Shown here in pieces: positions 17,825 to 27,667 of a DNA stretch of 64,000 nucleotides. The notes under the pieces are model-generated. The model did not search any database, was not told the DNA's origin, and saw only the letters and a program-made list of their open reading frames with translations. Source of the DNA: an uncultured Lactobacillus sp. GTDB taxonomy: Bacteria; Bacillota; Bacilli; Lactobacillales; Lactobacillaceae. The translations under genes were made by a program, and so were the position numbers. Position 1 is the first letter of the stretch, and each line of letters opens with the position of its first letter. The stretch spans positions 110,849 through 174,848 of the forward strand of contig CALNAK010000013.1 in assembly GCA_937874185.1 (NCBI GenBank), in the 5' to 3' direction.

Positions 17825-20683
17825 ATGTTAAATGATAAAATTGTTATTCATGGTGCACGTGCCCATAACTTAAAAAATATAGATGTAACGATTCCACGTG
17901 ACAAATTAGTTGTTATGACTGGTTTATCAGGTTCAGGAAAGAGTTCTTTAGCATTTGATACGCTTTATGCAGAAGGCCAAAGAAGATACGTTGAGAGTTT
18001 GTCTTCATATGCTCGTCAATTTTTGGGTCAAATGGATAAACCGGATGTTGATTCGATTGATGGATTAAGTCCAGCTATTTCAATTGATCAGAAGACAACT
18101 TCCAAGAACCCTCGTTCAACTGTCGGAACTGTCACTGAAATAAATGATTATTTACGATTACTTTGGGCTCGTGTAGGAACACCAATTTGTCCAAACGATG
18201 GTACAAAAATTACTAGTCAATCCGCTCAACAGATGGTTGATGCTATTTTGAAATTGGGTGAGAAGACTAAATTACAAGTTCTTTCACCTGTTGTTCGTGC
18301 CAAACGCGGTCAACACAAAAAAGCCTTGGCTCAAATTAAGAAACAAGGTTACGTTAGAATTCGTGTTGATGGAGAAGTTAGGGATATCGGTGAAGATATC
18401 GAATTAGATAAGAATAAGAAACATGATATTGACGTTGTGGTTGATCGAATCGTTATCAATGACCACATCAAATCACGTTTATTTGATTCTGTTGAAGCTG
18501 CTTTAAGACTTTCCGACGGCTATATGAATGTTGATGTTATTGGACAAGACATGATGGTCTTTTCTGAAAAGAATGCTTGCCCATTGTGTGGATTTACTGT
18601 TGGGGAACTTGAACCTCGCTTATTTTCATTTAATGCGCCATTTGGTGCTTGCGACAATTGTGATGGTTTAGGTGTTAAGTTGGAAGTCGATTTGGATTTA
18701 GTTATTCCTGATCAGAGTAAGACTTTGGCTGAGGGCGCCATTTTACCTTGGAATCCAATTAGTTCACAATATTATCCTGAAATGTTGGAACAGGCTTGTA
18801 AAGAATTTAAAATTGATATGAATACTCCATTTGAGAAGCTATCTGAAAAGGATCAAGATACTATTCTAAATGGTTCAGATGGAAAGACTTTCCATTTCCA
18901 CTATGAAAATGATTTCGGTGGTGTCCGTGATGTTGATGTGCCATTTGAAGGGGTACTTCCTAACATTGATCGTCGTTATCGTGAAACAAACAGTGACTAT
19001 ACTCGTGAGGTTATGAGAAAGTACATGACTGAATTGAAGTGTCCAGTTTGTCATGGTAAGAGATTAAACAGACAGGCTTTGGCCGTTAAAATTAATGGTC
19101 AAGATATCGCTGAAGTTTCAGACATGTCTATTAAGGATGAACTACCATTCTTCAAGGAAGTTAAATTTGGTGAACAGAATACTGTGATTGCTCAACCAAT
19201 TTTGAAGGAAGTTAAGGATAGACTTAGTTTCTTAATTAATGTTGGCTTGGAATATCTATCACTGTCAAGATCTGCTGGAACTCTTTCTGGTGGTGAAGCT
19301 CAGAGAATTCGTTTGGCAACGCAAATCGGTTCAAACTTATCTGGAGTTATGTATATCTTGGATGAACCATCAATTGGTTTGCATCAACGTGATAATGACC
19401 GTTTAATCAGTTCATTGAAACGAATGCGTGATCTTGGTAATACTTTGATTGTGGTCGAGCATGATGAAGATACGATGCGTGCTGCTGATTATCTAATTGA
19501 TGTTGGTCCTGGTGCCGGTGAAGCTGGTGGACAAATTGTTGCGGCTGGAACACCCGAAGAAGTTGAGAAGAATCCAAATTCTTTAACTGGTCAATATCTA
19601 GCTGGCAAGAAGTTTATTCCAGTTCCTTTGGAACGAAAAGCTGGTAATGGCGAATGTGTTGAAGTCTTTGGCGCTGCCGAAAATAACTTGAAGAAGATTG
19701 ATGTTAAATTTCCATTAGGTAAATTTATTGCTGTGACTGGTGTATCTGGTTCAGGTAAATCTACTTTGGTTAATATGATTTTGAAACGTGCATTGGCACA
19801 GAAGATGAATCATAATTCTCAAAAACCAGGTCAATACAAGAAGATTACTGGCTATGAAAATTTGGAAAAAATGATTGCGATTGATCAAAGTCCAATTGGT
19901 AGAACTCCAAGAAGTAATCCCGCTACTTATACAGGTGTCTTTGATAATATCCGTGATTTGTTTGCTCAAACTAATGAGGCCAAACTTCGTGGATATAAGA
20001 AGGGGAGATTCTCTTTCAATGTTAAAGGTGGTCGTTGTGAGAATTGTCACGGTGACGGTATCATTAAAATTGAAATGAACTTCTTGCCAGATGTATACGT
20101 ACCATGTGAAGTTTGTCATGGGACTCGTTACAACTCAGAAACGCTTGAAGTAACTTACAAGGGTAAAAATATTGCTCAAGTCCTAGATATGAAAGTATCC
20201 GAAGCTTTGGACTTTTTCAGTAACATCCCTAAGATCAGACGTAAATTACAAACTATTGTTGATGTTGGTCTTGGCTATGTTTCGATGGGACAATCAGCCA
20301 CACAATTATCTGGTGGTGAGGCCCAACGTATGAAGTTGGCTTCTGAATTATATAAGAAGTCGAGTGGAAAGAACTTCTATATCTTGGATGAACCAACTAC
20401 TGGTTTGCATACCGATGACATCAAACGCTTGTTAGAAGTTTTGCAACGTTTGGTTGATGAAGGCAATACAGTTCTAGTAATTGAACATAATTTGGATATC
20501 GTTAAATCTGCCGATTGGGTCATTGATTTAGGCCCAGAAGGTGGAGAAGGTGGCGGTACTATTGTTGGTACTGGTACACCTGAAGATATCGCTAAAATTA
20601 AAGAAAGTTATACTGGTCAATATTTGGATCCAGTATTGAAACGTGATACTAAACGAACTTTAGATGCTAAAAATAAAAAATAG
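17825..20683 (+). CDS. uvrA: Excinuclease ABC subunit A
   Basis: 952-residue damage-recognition ATPase with two ABC modules. Walker A motifs are GLSGSGKSS (near residue 31) and GVSGSGKST (near 640). The signatures are LSGGEAQRI and LSGGEAQRM. Two zinc modules are visible, CPLC...CDNC near residue 255 and CENC...CEVC near 735. The length is standard. It shares the operon and SOS control with uvrB. Confidence 0.97.
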   Translation: MLNDKIVIHGARAHNLKNIDVTIPRDKLVVMTGLSGSGKSSLAFDTLYAEGQRRYVESLSSYARQFLGQMDKPDVDSIDGLSPAISIDQKTTSKNPRSTVGTVTEINDYLRLLWARVGTPICPNDGTKITSQSAQQMVDAILKLGEKTKLQVLSPVVRAKRGQHKKALAQIKKQGYVRIRVDGEVRDIGEDIELDKNKKHDIDVVVDRIVINDHIKSRLFDSVEAALRLSDGYMNVDVIGQDMMVFSEKNACPLCGFTVGELEPRLFSFNAPFGACDNCDGLGVKLEVDLDLVIPDQSKTLAEGAILPWNPISSQYYPEMLEQACKEFKIDMNTPFEKLSEKDQDTILNGSDGKTFHFHYENDFGGVRDVDVPFEGVLPNIDRRYRETNSDYTREVMRKYMTELKCPVCHGKRLNRQALAVKINGQDIAEVSDMSIKDELPFFKEVKFGEQNTVIAQPILKEVKDRLSFLINVGLEYLSLSRSAGTLSGGEAQRIRLATQIGSNLSGVMYILDEPSIGLHQRDNDRLISSLKRMRDLGNTLIVVEHDEDTMRAADYLIDVGPGAGEAGGQIVAAGTPEEVEKNPNSLTGQYLAGKKFIPVPLERKAGNGECVEVFGAAENNLKKIDVKFPLGKFIAVTGVSGSGKSTLVNMILKRALAQKMNHNSQKPGQYKKITGYENLEKMIAIDQSPIGRTPRSNPATYTGVFDNIRDLFAQTNEAKLRGYKKGRFSFNVKGGRCENCHGDGIIKIEMNFLPDVYVPCEVCHGTRYNSETLEVTYKGKNIAQVLDMKVSEALDFFSNIPKIRRKLQTIVDVGLGYVSMGQSATQLSGGEAQRMKLASELYKKSSGKNFYILDEPTTGLHTDDIKRLLEVLQRLVDEGNTVLVIEHNLDIVKSADWVIDLGPEGGEGGGTIVGTGTPEDIAKIKESYTGQYLDPVLKRDTKRTLDAKNKK

Positions 20684-20684
20684 T

Positions 20685-20729
20685 AAAAAAAAGAAGTAAA
20701 TTCAGATTTTCTGAATTTACTTCTTTTTT
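20685..20729. terminator. Bidirectional terminator between uvrA and the antiporter
   Basis: A near-perfect stem of about 19 bp (arms 20687-20705 and 20711-20729) has an A-run on the left and a T-run on the right, so it can stop both convergent transcripts. Confidence 0.93.
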
Positions 20730-22740
20730 AGTCTTCATTAAGTGATTGTAAGTAAACTAATTGATCAGTGGAGATTTGTTCATAGAGAGCTCCACCTAGG
20801 TCAGTAGAGAACTCTTTGGAATTAATCTTATTTTGAATATAAGTGTTTTCTTGTTGAAATGCTTCAATTAATAGTTCATTCTGATTAATTTCATTTGATT
20901 CATCTCTGGCCAGTCGACGGTGTCTTTCATCGTAAGCTCGGCGAGCAATACTGATTTCACGATTATTTTCACTATCATTTATCAAACTTTGATTTAAATA
21001 ACTAATGATTTTTTCGTAGGGCTCTTCTTCAAATTTGCCCATCTTAACCCACATTTTATGATTTCGTTCAATCATCTGTTCACGGGTTTGTTCCTTGTGG
21101 TCACGCATGTTGTGGAACATCTTGCGTCTCAATCGAGCATCCCTATTAAAAGATAATCTACTGGCTACATTAAATTTTAGAAATAATTTTAATCTTTGAC
21201 GACTAGTCTGTTGATACTGAATAATTGTTCGGCGTGCTATTCGCATGTAAAGGTCAGCCTCAAGATCTGAAATCTCTTTGTTCTTCAACATTTCGTCGAT
21301 TGTTTGTTTTTCAAGTTCAAAACAATTGTCAAAAATAATGGTTAATTTTTTTCTATCAGCAAATCCCTCAACAGTTCGTTGACCGTCAAGAATACCGGTA
21401 ACCTGACTAGTTATATTGGAATCGGGATGTCGTGTCTGCAAGGTAATAATGGCATTATCAACCATTTTTCCTTTTGCAATGGCAAGTTCATCTTCTGAGT
21501 ATTTTGAGACTTGTTGAGGCAATAGGAAAGGCAAGGCAATTGTGGGTACAAGTAAACTGGTTAGGATAACTACGGCTGCAACAAAGATAATATCGTTACG
21601 GTAAGGAAAGGCTTGTCCGTTTAAAGTTAGTGGGAGGGAGAAGGCCATAGCGAGTGTAATTGTTCCATGGACACCACTATAAGCCATAATAATGCTATTA
21701 GCGTGTTTTTCATGCTTATCCCACGCTCTAATCCGTGCAAAGTCCCAATTGGTCCAGAAATATCTTAGGACCGTCATGATGGCATATAACAGTAAACCAA
21801 CACCCCAGAGAATGGCGACAGAACTAGCATCATGGTGACTTAAATTAGTAATAACAGTCGGTAACGATAATCCTAATAGTACAAAGACAACTCCATTTAG
21901 AGTACTGGAAACAACTGACCAAGTACTATTCATAACAATTTGTAAACTTGAACTAGTTAATCTTAGTCGATCTTGTTGGATACCATGCATCAATCCGGTT
22001 ACAACAACAGCTAGAATGCCGGAAACTCCAATTGCCTCAGCAATTAAATAAACTACAAAGGGAGTCAATATTGTAAAAGGAACCATGACTGAAGGGGTAT
22101 CAACGTGCATGTTAATTAGTTTTAAACGTAAGGCAACAATGAGTGCACCTAAGATACCGCCTAAAATAATCCCACCAAAGAAGACATACATAAAGTTACC
22201 AATTCCACTTATTAGGGAGAATTGTCCTGTGACAGCTGCTGCAATGGCCAAATTCAAAGCCACGATACCAGATGCATCGTTGAAGAGTGATTCGTTTTCA
22301 AGTGTTCCCATAACGTTTGTTGGAACAAGCATATTGCTGGTAATGGAACTAACAGCAACGGCATCGGTTGGCGTAATGATAGCCCCTAATGCAAAAGCTA
22401 AGGCTAGTGGCATACTTGGAATAATCAAGTGGGTTGTAAAGCCAACAACTAGAATAGAGATGATTGCTAGTACAACAGATAAGGAAAAAGTTGTTCCAGC
22501 TTGATGAGTCAATCTTGATAAACTGGTATGCTGTCCATCATTGAACATTAAAACGGAAATAATAACTAACAAGAATATTTCCGGCTCTAATTCAAAATGT
22601 TGGTAAATAGGAAAGATAGACAAAAGTAAACCGGCTGCTATTTGAATAAAAGCAATCGGTATTTTATTTATTTTCCAAGAAACTATATTGGCAGCAACGA
22701 CAGCACCAACCAATAATAGTATTAAAAATACAATATCCAT
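20728..22740 (-). CDS. Na+(K+)/H+ antiporter, CPA1/NhaP family
   Basis: 670-residue monovalent cation/proton antiporter. About 12 membrane helices occupy residues 1-410. Ion-binding motifs are TPTDAVAVSSI and ENESLFNDASGIVALN, typical of CPA1. A cytoplasmic tail of roughly 250 residues, charged and helical, follows; it may be regulatory. The minus-strand ATG at 22740 is preceded by GAGGGGGA. It stands alone, convergent with uvrA. The ion preference cannot be read from sequence. Confidence 0.9.
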   Translation of the reverse strand: MDIVFLILLLVGAVVAANIVSWKINKIPIAFIQIAAGLLLSIFPIYQHFELEPEIFLLVIISVLMFNDGQHTSLSRLTHQAGTTFSLSVVLAIISILVVGFTTHLIIPSMPLALAFALGAIITPTDAVAVSSITSNMLVPTNVMGTLENESLFNDASGIVALNLAIAAAVTGQFSLISGIGNFMYVFFGGIILGGILGALIVALRLKLINMHVDTPSVMVPFTILTPFVVYLIAEAIGVSGILAVVVTGLMHGIQQDRLRLTSSSLQIVMNSTWSVVSSTLNGVVFVLLGLSLPTVITNLSHHDASSVAILWGVGLLLYAIMTVLRYFWTNWDFARIRAWDKHEKHANSIIMAYSGVHGTITLAMAFSLPLTLNGQAFPYRNDIIFVAAVVILTSLLVPTIALPFLLPQQVSKYSEDELAIAKGKMVDNAIITLQTRHPDSNITSQVTGILDGQRTVEGFADRKKLTIIFDNCFELEKQTIDEMLKNKEISDLEADLYMRIARRTIIQYQQTSRQRLKLFLKFNVASRLSFNRDARLRRKMFHNMRDHKEQTREQMIERNHKMWVKMGKFEEEPYEKIISYLNQSLINDSENNREISIARRAYDERHRRLARDESNEINQNELLIEAFQQENTYIQNKINSKEFSTDLGGALYEQISTDQLVYLQSLNED

Positions 22741-22868
22741 AAGAGTCCCCCTCTAATTAATTTTATTTTAACGCATTTAGTAAATAAAAAATATTCTTAT
22801 CATTTATACTTCAAAACTGACACGCCCGGTTTGTTATGGTATGCTTAGGGTCGAATGTGAGGTGCAAA

Positions 22869-23783
22869 ATGGCAAAAGATACGCTTAGTTTAGTTATAGT
22901 AACTGGGATGAGTGGTGCAGGTAAGACTGTTGCCATGCAATCTTTTGAAGATTTGGGCTATTTCTGTATTGATAATATGCCACCGAACTTACTTCCTAAG
23001 TTTTGGGAATTAGTTCACGAATCTGGAACAATTAAGAAAGTTGCTCTAGTTGTTGATATTCGTTCTCGAGCTTTCTACGATGAAATTTTCTCGATGCTTT
23101 CTCAAGTTGATGAAGATGAACAAGAAAAACTTCAAAAAGTTGATATGAAGATTCTATTCTTGAATGCTTCAGATGAAGAATTAGTTTCTCGTTATAAAGA
23201 GACTCGTCGAAGTCATCCACTAGCCATGGAAGGTCGTTTGCTTGATGGTATTGAAAAAGAACGTGAACTCTTAGGTGAAATCAGAAACCGTGCGTCAGTA
23301 GAAATTGACACAACTGATCTAACACCAAGACAACTACGTGAAGAAATTTTTGATAACTTTCAAGAAACCTCGGGAGTTCCAACATTCCATATTGAAGTTA
23401 TGTCATTTGGATTCAAATATGGTTTACCAATTGACGCTGATATCGTAATGGATGTTAGATTTCTAAAGAACCCATTCTACATTAAAGAACTCAAAACACA
23501 AACTGGTATGGATAAACCAGTTTACGATTATGTCATGGATGATGCAGAAACAAAGAATTTTTATGATAAATTTTATGGATTATTAAAAGATATTGTTCCT
23601 GGATATGAAAAAGAAGGCAAAACTAGTTTAACGATTGCTATCGGATGTACTGGTGGTCAACACCGTTCTGTAGCGATTGCTCAACGTTTGGGTACTGATC
23701 TCAAAAAGAAGTACTACGTTGACATCACCCATCGTGACATGGAAAAATCTCAAAAGAAGGTAATTGAAGATGGCAATAAATAG
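22869..23783 (+). CDS. rapZ: RNase adapter/nucleotide-binding protein RapZ (YvcJ)
   Basis: 304 residues with Walker A GMSGAGKTVAMQ, the early DLGYFCIDNMPPNLL, and a C-terminal domain with GCTGGQHRSVAIAQRL. RapZ in Proteobacteria guides decay of GlmZ sRNA; the Gram-positive YvcJ role is less clear and includes GTPase activity and competence effects. ATG 22869 has GTGAGGTG upstream; an in-frame ATG at 22836 has no good site. It begins the conserved rapZ-yvcK-whiA operon and overlaps yvcK by 14 bases. Confidence 0.94.
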   Translation: MAKDTLSLVIVTGMSGAGKTVAMQSFEDLGYFCIDNMPPNLLPKFWELVHESGTIKKVALVVDIRSRAFYDEIFSMLSQVDEDEQEKLQKVDMKILFLNASDEELVSRYKETRRSHPLAMEGRLLDGIEKERELLGEIRNRASVEIDTTDLTPRQLREEIFDNFQETSGVPTFHIEVMSFGFKYGLPIDADIVMDVRFLKNPFYIKELKTQTGMDKPVYDYVMDDAETKNFYDKFYGLLKDIVPGYEKEGKTSLTIAIGCTGGQHRSVAIAQRLGTDLKKKYYVDITHRDMEKSQKKVIEDGNK

Positions 23784-24804
23784 GATTGTTCGAGTTGTTA
23801 AAGGACGTCGTCCAAAAGTTGTTGTTATAGGTGGAGGAACTGGTTTACCAGTTGTATTAAATAGTTTAAGAAATATGGATGCTAATATCACGGCAATCGT
23901 GACCGTAGCTGATGATGGTGGTTCGTCTGGTATAATTCGTGATTATATTAACGTCGTTCCTCCTGGGGATATCAGAAACGTGTTGGCTTCATTGTCTGAT
24001 TTGCCAAAGGTAGATATGGATGTTTTCCAATATCGTTTCAAGAGTAATGATGATTTCTTCTCTGGTCATGCCATTGGAAATTTGATTATTGCGGCTTTGA
24101 CAGAAATGTCACCTAATATTTTTGACGCTGTTCAAGAATTATCCAAGATGATGAAAATTGATGGTCATGTCTATCCTGCAAGTAACACCAAATTAACTTT
24201 GCACGCAGAGTTTACTGATGGAACAAAACTTGCTGGTGAACATGAAATAACACATTCAGGAAAGCATGTTAAGCGTGTTTGGGTAACTGATTCAGATGAT
24301 CCTGAAAAGACTCCTAAGTCAGTTATTTCGGTTATCGCGTCAATTATGCAAGCCGACGTTGTGGTCCTTGGACCTGGTAGTTTATTTACAAGTATTCTAC
24401 CTAACTTGATGATTAGTGATATCGGGGAGGCAGTTAGACAGACTTCAGCCGAAGTTGTTTATATCTGTAATATCATGACTCAAATTGGTGAAACAGAAGG
24501 CTTTACTGATGCTGATCACGTACGAGTGTTGAATCGACATTTAGGTGGAAACTTTATTGATACAGTCTTAGTGAATACACGAATGATTCCTGATGGTTAT
24601 GTCGATCATCAAAAATATGACGAATATGTCAATCAAGTTAAAACTGATTTTGTTGGTTTAAGAGAAATGGGATGCAAGGTTATCCAAGATGACTTCTTGT
24701 CATTACATGATAACGGAGCTTACCATGATGGAAATAAGGTTGCGGAGGAAATAATTAATTTATCTCTCCAATCTGGAAATAGAAAAAATGAGGTGAGACG
24801 TTAG
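23770..24804 (+). CDS. yvcK: Gluconeogenesis factor YvcK (CofD-like, UDP-sugar-binding)
   Basis: 344-residue CofD-like Rossmann protein. VVVIGGGTGLPVVLNSLR, VTVADDGGSSGIIRDY and PPGDIRNVLASLSD are the family signatures; DVVVLGPGSLFTSILPNL follows. YvcK binds UDP-sugars and supports cell shape and growth on gluconeogenic carbon in B. subtilis. ATG 23770 lies inside the end of rapZ with AGAAGG about nine bases upstream, so the two are coupled. It runs directly into whiA. Confidence 0.93.
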   Translation: MAINRIVRVVKGRRPKVVVIGGGTGLPVVLNSLRNMDANITAIVTVADDGGSSGIIRDYINVVPPGDIRNVLASLSDLPKVDMDVFQYRFKSNDDFFSGHAIGNLIIAALTEMSPNIFDAVQELSKMMKIDGHVYPASNTKLTLHAEFTDGTKLAGEHEITHSGKHVKRVWVTDSDDPEKTPKSVISVIASIMQADVVVLGPGSLFTSILPNLMISDIGEAVRQTSAEVVYICNIMTQIGETEGFTDADHVRVLNRHLGGNFIDTVLVNTRMIPDGYVDHQKYDEYVNQVKTDFVGLREMGCKVIQDDFLSLHDNGAYHDGNKVAEEIINLSLQSGNRKNEVRR

Positions 24805-25739
24805 TGGCTTCCTATGCAAGTGAGGTTAAACAAGAACTCACAAAACTGGTTGTTCATCCCGAACATGCAAGAGTTGAATTATCAGCTTTATTGCGGATGA
24901 ATGGCTCATTAAGTATTCAAAATCATCATTTTGTCTTAACTGCACAAACTGAGAACGCTGCAATTGCCAGAAGAATTTTTTCTTTGATCAAGCAAAAGTA
25001 TGGTATGGAATCAGAATTATTAGTGCGTAAAAAGATGAAATTAAAGAAAAATAATCAATATCTAGTTCGTTTGAAACATGATACAAATAAAGTGTTAACA
25101 GATTTAGATATTTTGGATGAATCGGGATTGTCAATTAATACTGACGTTCCCGAAGAAGTCCTAAATGAGGATCAACGGATGCGTTCATATCTACGTGGAG
25201 CTTTCTTAGCAACCGGTAGTGTGAATAACCCAGAGACTTCAAGATATCATTTGGAGATTTATTCATTATATGAAACACATAATGAGGGAATCGCCCAAAT
25301 GATGAATTATTTTCATTTGAATGCTCGAACAACTAAACGTCGAAATGGATACATTGTTTATTTGAAGGAAGCTGAGAAGATTGCAGATTTTCTTCAAGTA
25401 ATTGGTGCAACTAATTCGATGTTGAAATTTGAAGATATTCGAATCGTTCGAGACATGAGAAATTCAGTTAACCGTTTGGTCAATTGTGAGAATGCTAATA
25501 TCAATAAGACGGTGGCTGCGGCTGAACGCCAAATTGAGAATATTAAGCATCTTCAGGCAACTGTTGGTTTAGATTCCTTACCAGATAAATTACGAGAAAT
25601 TGCTGTGTTACGTCTGGAAAATCCCGAAGTTTCTTTGAAAGAATTAGGTGATATGGTTCCTAGTGGACCTATCTCTAAATCTGGAATCAATCATCGGTTA
25701 CGTAAATTAAATGAGATGGCTGAAACAGCACGAGTTTAA
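24804..25739 (+). CDS. whiA: DNA-binding protein WhiA
   Basis: 311 residues with an N-terminal LAGLIDADG-homing-endonuclease-like fold and a C-terminal HTH (LRLENPEVSLKELGDMVPSG). WhiA is nucleoid-associated and influences division and chromosome segregation in Bacilli. The GTG start shares its G with the yvcK TAG stop. A bidirectional terminator follows. Confidence 0.94.
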   Translation: MASYASEVKQELTKLVVHPEHARVELSALLRMNGSLSIQNHHFVLTAQTENAAIARRIFSLIKQKYGMESELLVRKKMKLKKNNQYLVRLKHDTNKVLTDLDILDESGLSINTDVPEEVLNEDQRMRSYLRGAFLATGSVNNPETSRYHLEIYSLYETHNEGIAQMMNYFHLNARTTKRRNGYIVYLKEAEKIADFLQVIGATNSMLKFEDIRIVRDMRNSVNRLVNCENANINKTVAAAERQIENIKHLQATVGLDSLPDKLREIAVLRLENPEVSLKELGDMVPSGPISKSGINHRLRKLNEMAETARV

Positions 25740-25747
25740 AAAATAAA

Positions 25748-25797
25748 AGCATTATCTAGTTTGCCTTGTTAGAAGGTTTGCTAGATAATGCTTTTTT
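25748..25797. terminator. Bidirectional terminator after whiA
   Basis: AGCATTATCTAG (25748-25759) pairs perfectly with CTAGATAATGCT (25781-25792), flanked by an A-rich left side and a T-run on the right. It serves whiA and, on the minus strand, the convergent membrane-protein gene. Confidence 0.9.
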
Positions 25798-25862
25798 AAT
25801 TGAATTATTAGGCAAATGCTCAGAATCTAAACGTTGCTCTCCGCACTCTAATAAAATAGTTT

Positions 25863-27548
25863 TCAAACTAGAATAACCAATAAAATCAATGAGATTCCCA
25901 TCAATAGATAATAAACTTTTGGTGTTAACCACGTAATTTTATAAGTAGCATGTTTCAAATTCTGTTTGGAATTGACGGTGATTAAACTTCGATTGTTTAA
26001 GCTCCAAGGAACGTGTTTTCCGTTGAGAGTTACTCGGTAATGTAATGACTTGTATCCGTAGGTTGGAAGTGAAATATTTCCCTTGGGAACATCATTGGCA
26101 GTCCAAGTGACGCTCTTTATTGAACTTTGACTGTGTGTTAAGAAAATATCTTTCTTCGCAGTTTGTCCGATGTGATTTGCTAAAGGATAAATAATGCTTT
26201 GATCCAAGAACATCCCGTTGCTATCTTTCTGAAGTGGGGTCGTGTTAGGTGAGTAATCAGGTAGCAAAGACCGCATGATTTTATCACTGTTGATTCCGGT
26301 TGAAGTCATCTTAACAGCTTTATTCTGAGGGATTTGTTGCTGTGTGTATTCTGTTACGACTACGGCGTTCTTAGTTCTGAAATGTTGATTGTGGATTGCC
26401 GTGTAAGTTGCCATTGGGTATGATGCAATTGCCATTACTAACAATATCTTGGTTACGATACTTTTATTAAAGGTCATTAAAATCAAAATTATTGGGATGA
26501 TACCTAGGAAAATTCCAAAGCGCCAGTTAGCAACTTGGAAGTTATCAATGACTGGAACGTGATTGAAAAGACTCCATGGGAAAATATTGGAAGATAGAAT
26601 TATTAAAACTAATTCTACTAAAAGCCAAGGTAGCACTTTTTTGAAGTTATCTTTTCGAATTCCAAATAAAGACAAAACTAATAAAATGATTGCGGCAGCG
26701 GAGAAGGTTGATTTGGCATCCCAATCTGGTTTAATGACCAGTCCTAATAGAGAAATGCTGGTAATATTGCCTTTACCAAATGGTGGTAGTAATCCGGTTT
26801 TGGAAATAACCATTACGCGATAAATAATTGGCAAACATAATAATAATGTTAATCCGGTGGCAATAATCAAATTCAACCATGCCACATAATTCTTTTTGAT
26901 GATGGTATTGATTATTAAGAAAATTCCGGCAACTATGGCTAGAATAACAGCTGTTAATAAATGAGAATTAGCAACTAAGGCCATTAAGAGGGTAGTTTTA
27001 ATAATTAGTTTCAAATCAAATTTATCACTCTGAATGATGTCTTTAAGTGTAAATAAAATTGGAAAGATAAATATCATAATGATAGCTGTACCAGATTGCA
27101 TTTCACCAGTCATATCTTTGAGAACTGATCCAGACATGGCGAAAACAGATGCTGCTAGGATTGCGTTTTGACTACTGAATCGCTTGTTCAAAGAGAAATA
27201 ACTGACGACAAATGACATTGCGGCAATGATAGTCCTGATAGCAATTATCTGATGAATTGGGGTTAAAAAGTTGGTAATGAAAACAAATGGCCAAAGGGTG
27301 TAATCGGGATACATTCCGTTAAATGCCTGACCGGTAAAGAAGAAGGTGTTGAAATTGACCCAACTCGGCAATTGTCCAGCTTTGAAGGCTAGACGAATTT
27401 CATAGATTCGTTGTGAATGAAAGATGGTGTCGTATGAGGCAACCATGTAATTAAAATGGAATTGCCATAAGGTCCAAATAAGTAAGAACAAAAAGAAAAA
27501 TGCGGCAACTAAAATAGTTCGTAATGATGGTTTACTTTTAAAATTCAA
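25863..27548 (-). CDS. Polytopic membrane protein, GT-C/YfhO-like
   Basis: About 561 residues with roughly 12 membrane helices and a soluble C-terminal part (residues ~400-530) before a last helix. The first loop has ASYDTIFHSQRIYEIRLAFKAG, with an acidic residue after helix 1 as in GT-C lipid-linked glycosyltransferases and YfhO-like proteins. TTG 27548 is preferred: GGAGTAG lies eight bases before it, while the ATG at 27563 lacks a site and itself abuts that GGAG. It probably works in cell-envelope glycosylation, but substrate and activity are unassigned. It is monocistronic. Confidence 0.72.
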   Translation of the reverse strand: MNFKSKPSLRTILVAAFFFLFLLIWTLWQFHFNYMVASYDTIFHSQRIYEIRLAFKAGQLPSWVNFNTFFFTGQAFNGMYPDYTLWPFVFITNFLTPIHQIIAIRTIIAAMSFVVSYFSLNKRFSSQNAILAASVFAMSGSVLKDMTGEMQSGTAIIMIFIFPILFTLKDIIQSDKFDLKLIIKTTLLMALVANSHLLTAVILAIVAGIFLIINTIIKKNYVAWLNLIIATGLTLLLCLPIIYRVMVISKTGLLPPFGKGNITSISLLGLVIKPDWDAKSTFSAAAIILLVLSLFGIRKDNFKKVLPWLLVELVLIILSSNIFPWSLFNHVPVIDNFQVANWRFGIFLGIIPIILILMTFNKSIVTKILLVMAIASYPMATYTAIHNQHFRTKNAVVVTEYTQQQIPQNKAVKMTSTGINSDKIMRSLLPDYSPNTTPLQKDSNGMFLDQSIIYPLANHIGQTAKKDIFLTHSQSSIKSVTWTANDVPKGNISLPTYGYKSLHYRVTLNGKHVPWSLNNRSLITVNSKQNLKHATYKITWLTPKVYYLLMGISLILLVILV

Positions 27549-27615
27549 AATTTCTACTCCCATAAATAAATAATTCAGAACTTAATTATACTTCATTTGT
27601 AGAAGTTATTTATTC

Positions 27616-27653
27616 AAAAAACTACACTAGCTGAATTTTCCCAGTTAGTGTAG
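27616..27653 (-). terminator. Terminator of the minus-strand MFS gene
   Basis: CTACACTAGCTG and CAGTTAGTGTAG pair with one mismatch. The A-run at 27616-27621 becomes the U-tract on the minus strand. Confidence 0.87.
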
Positions 27654-27667
27654 CCATAGATTTAAAT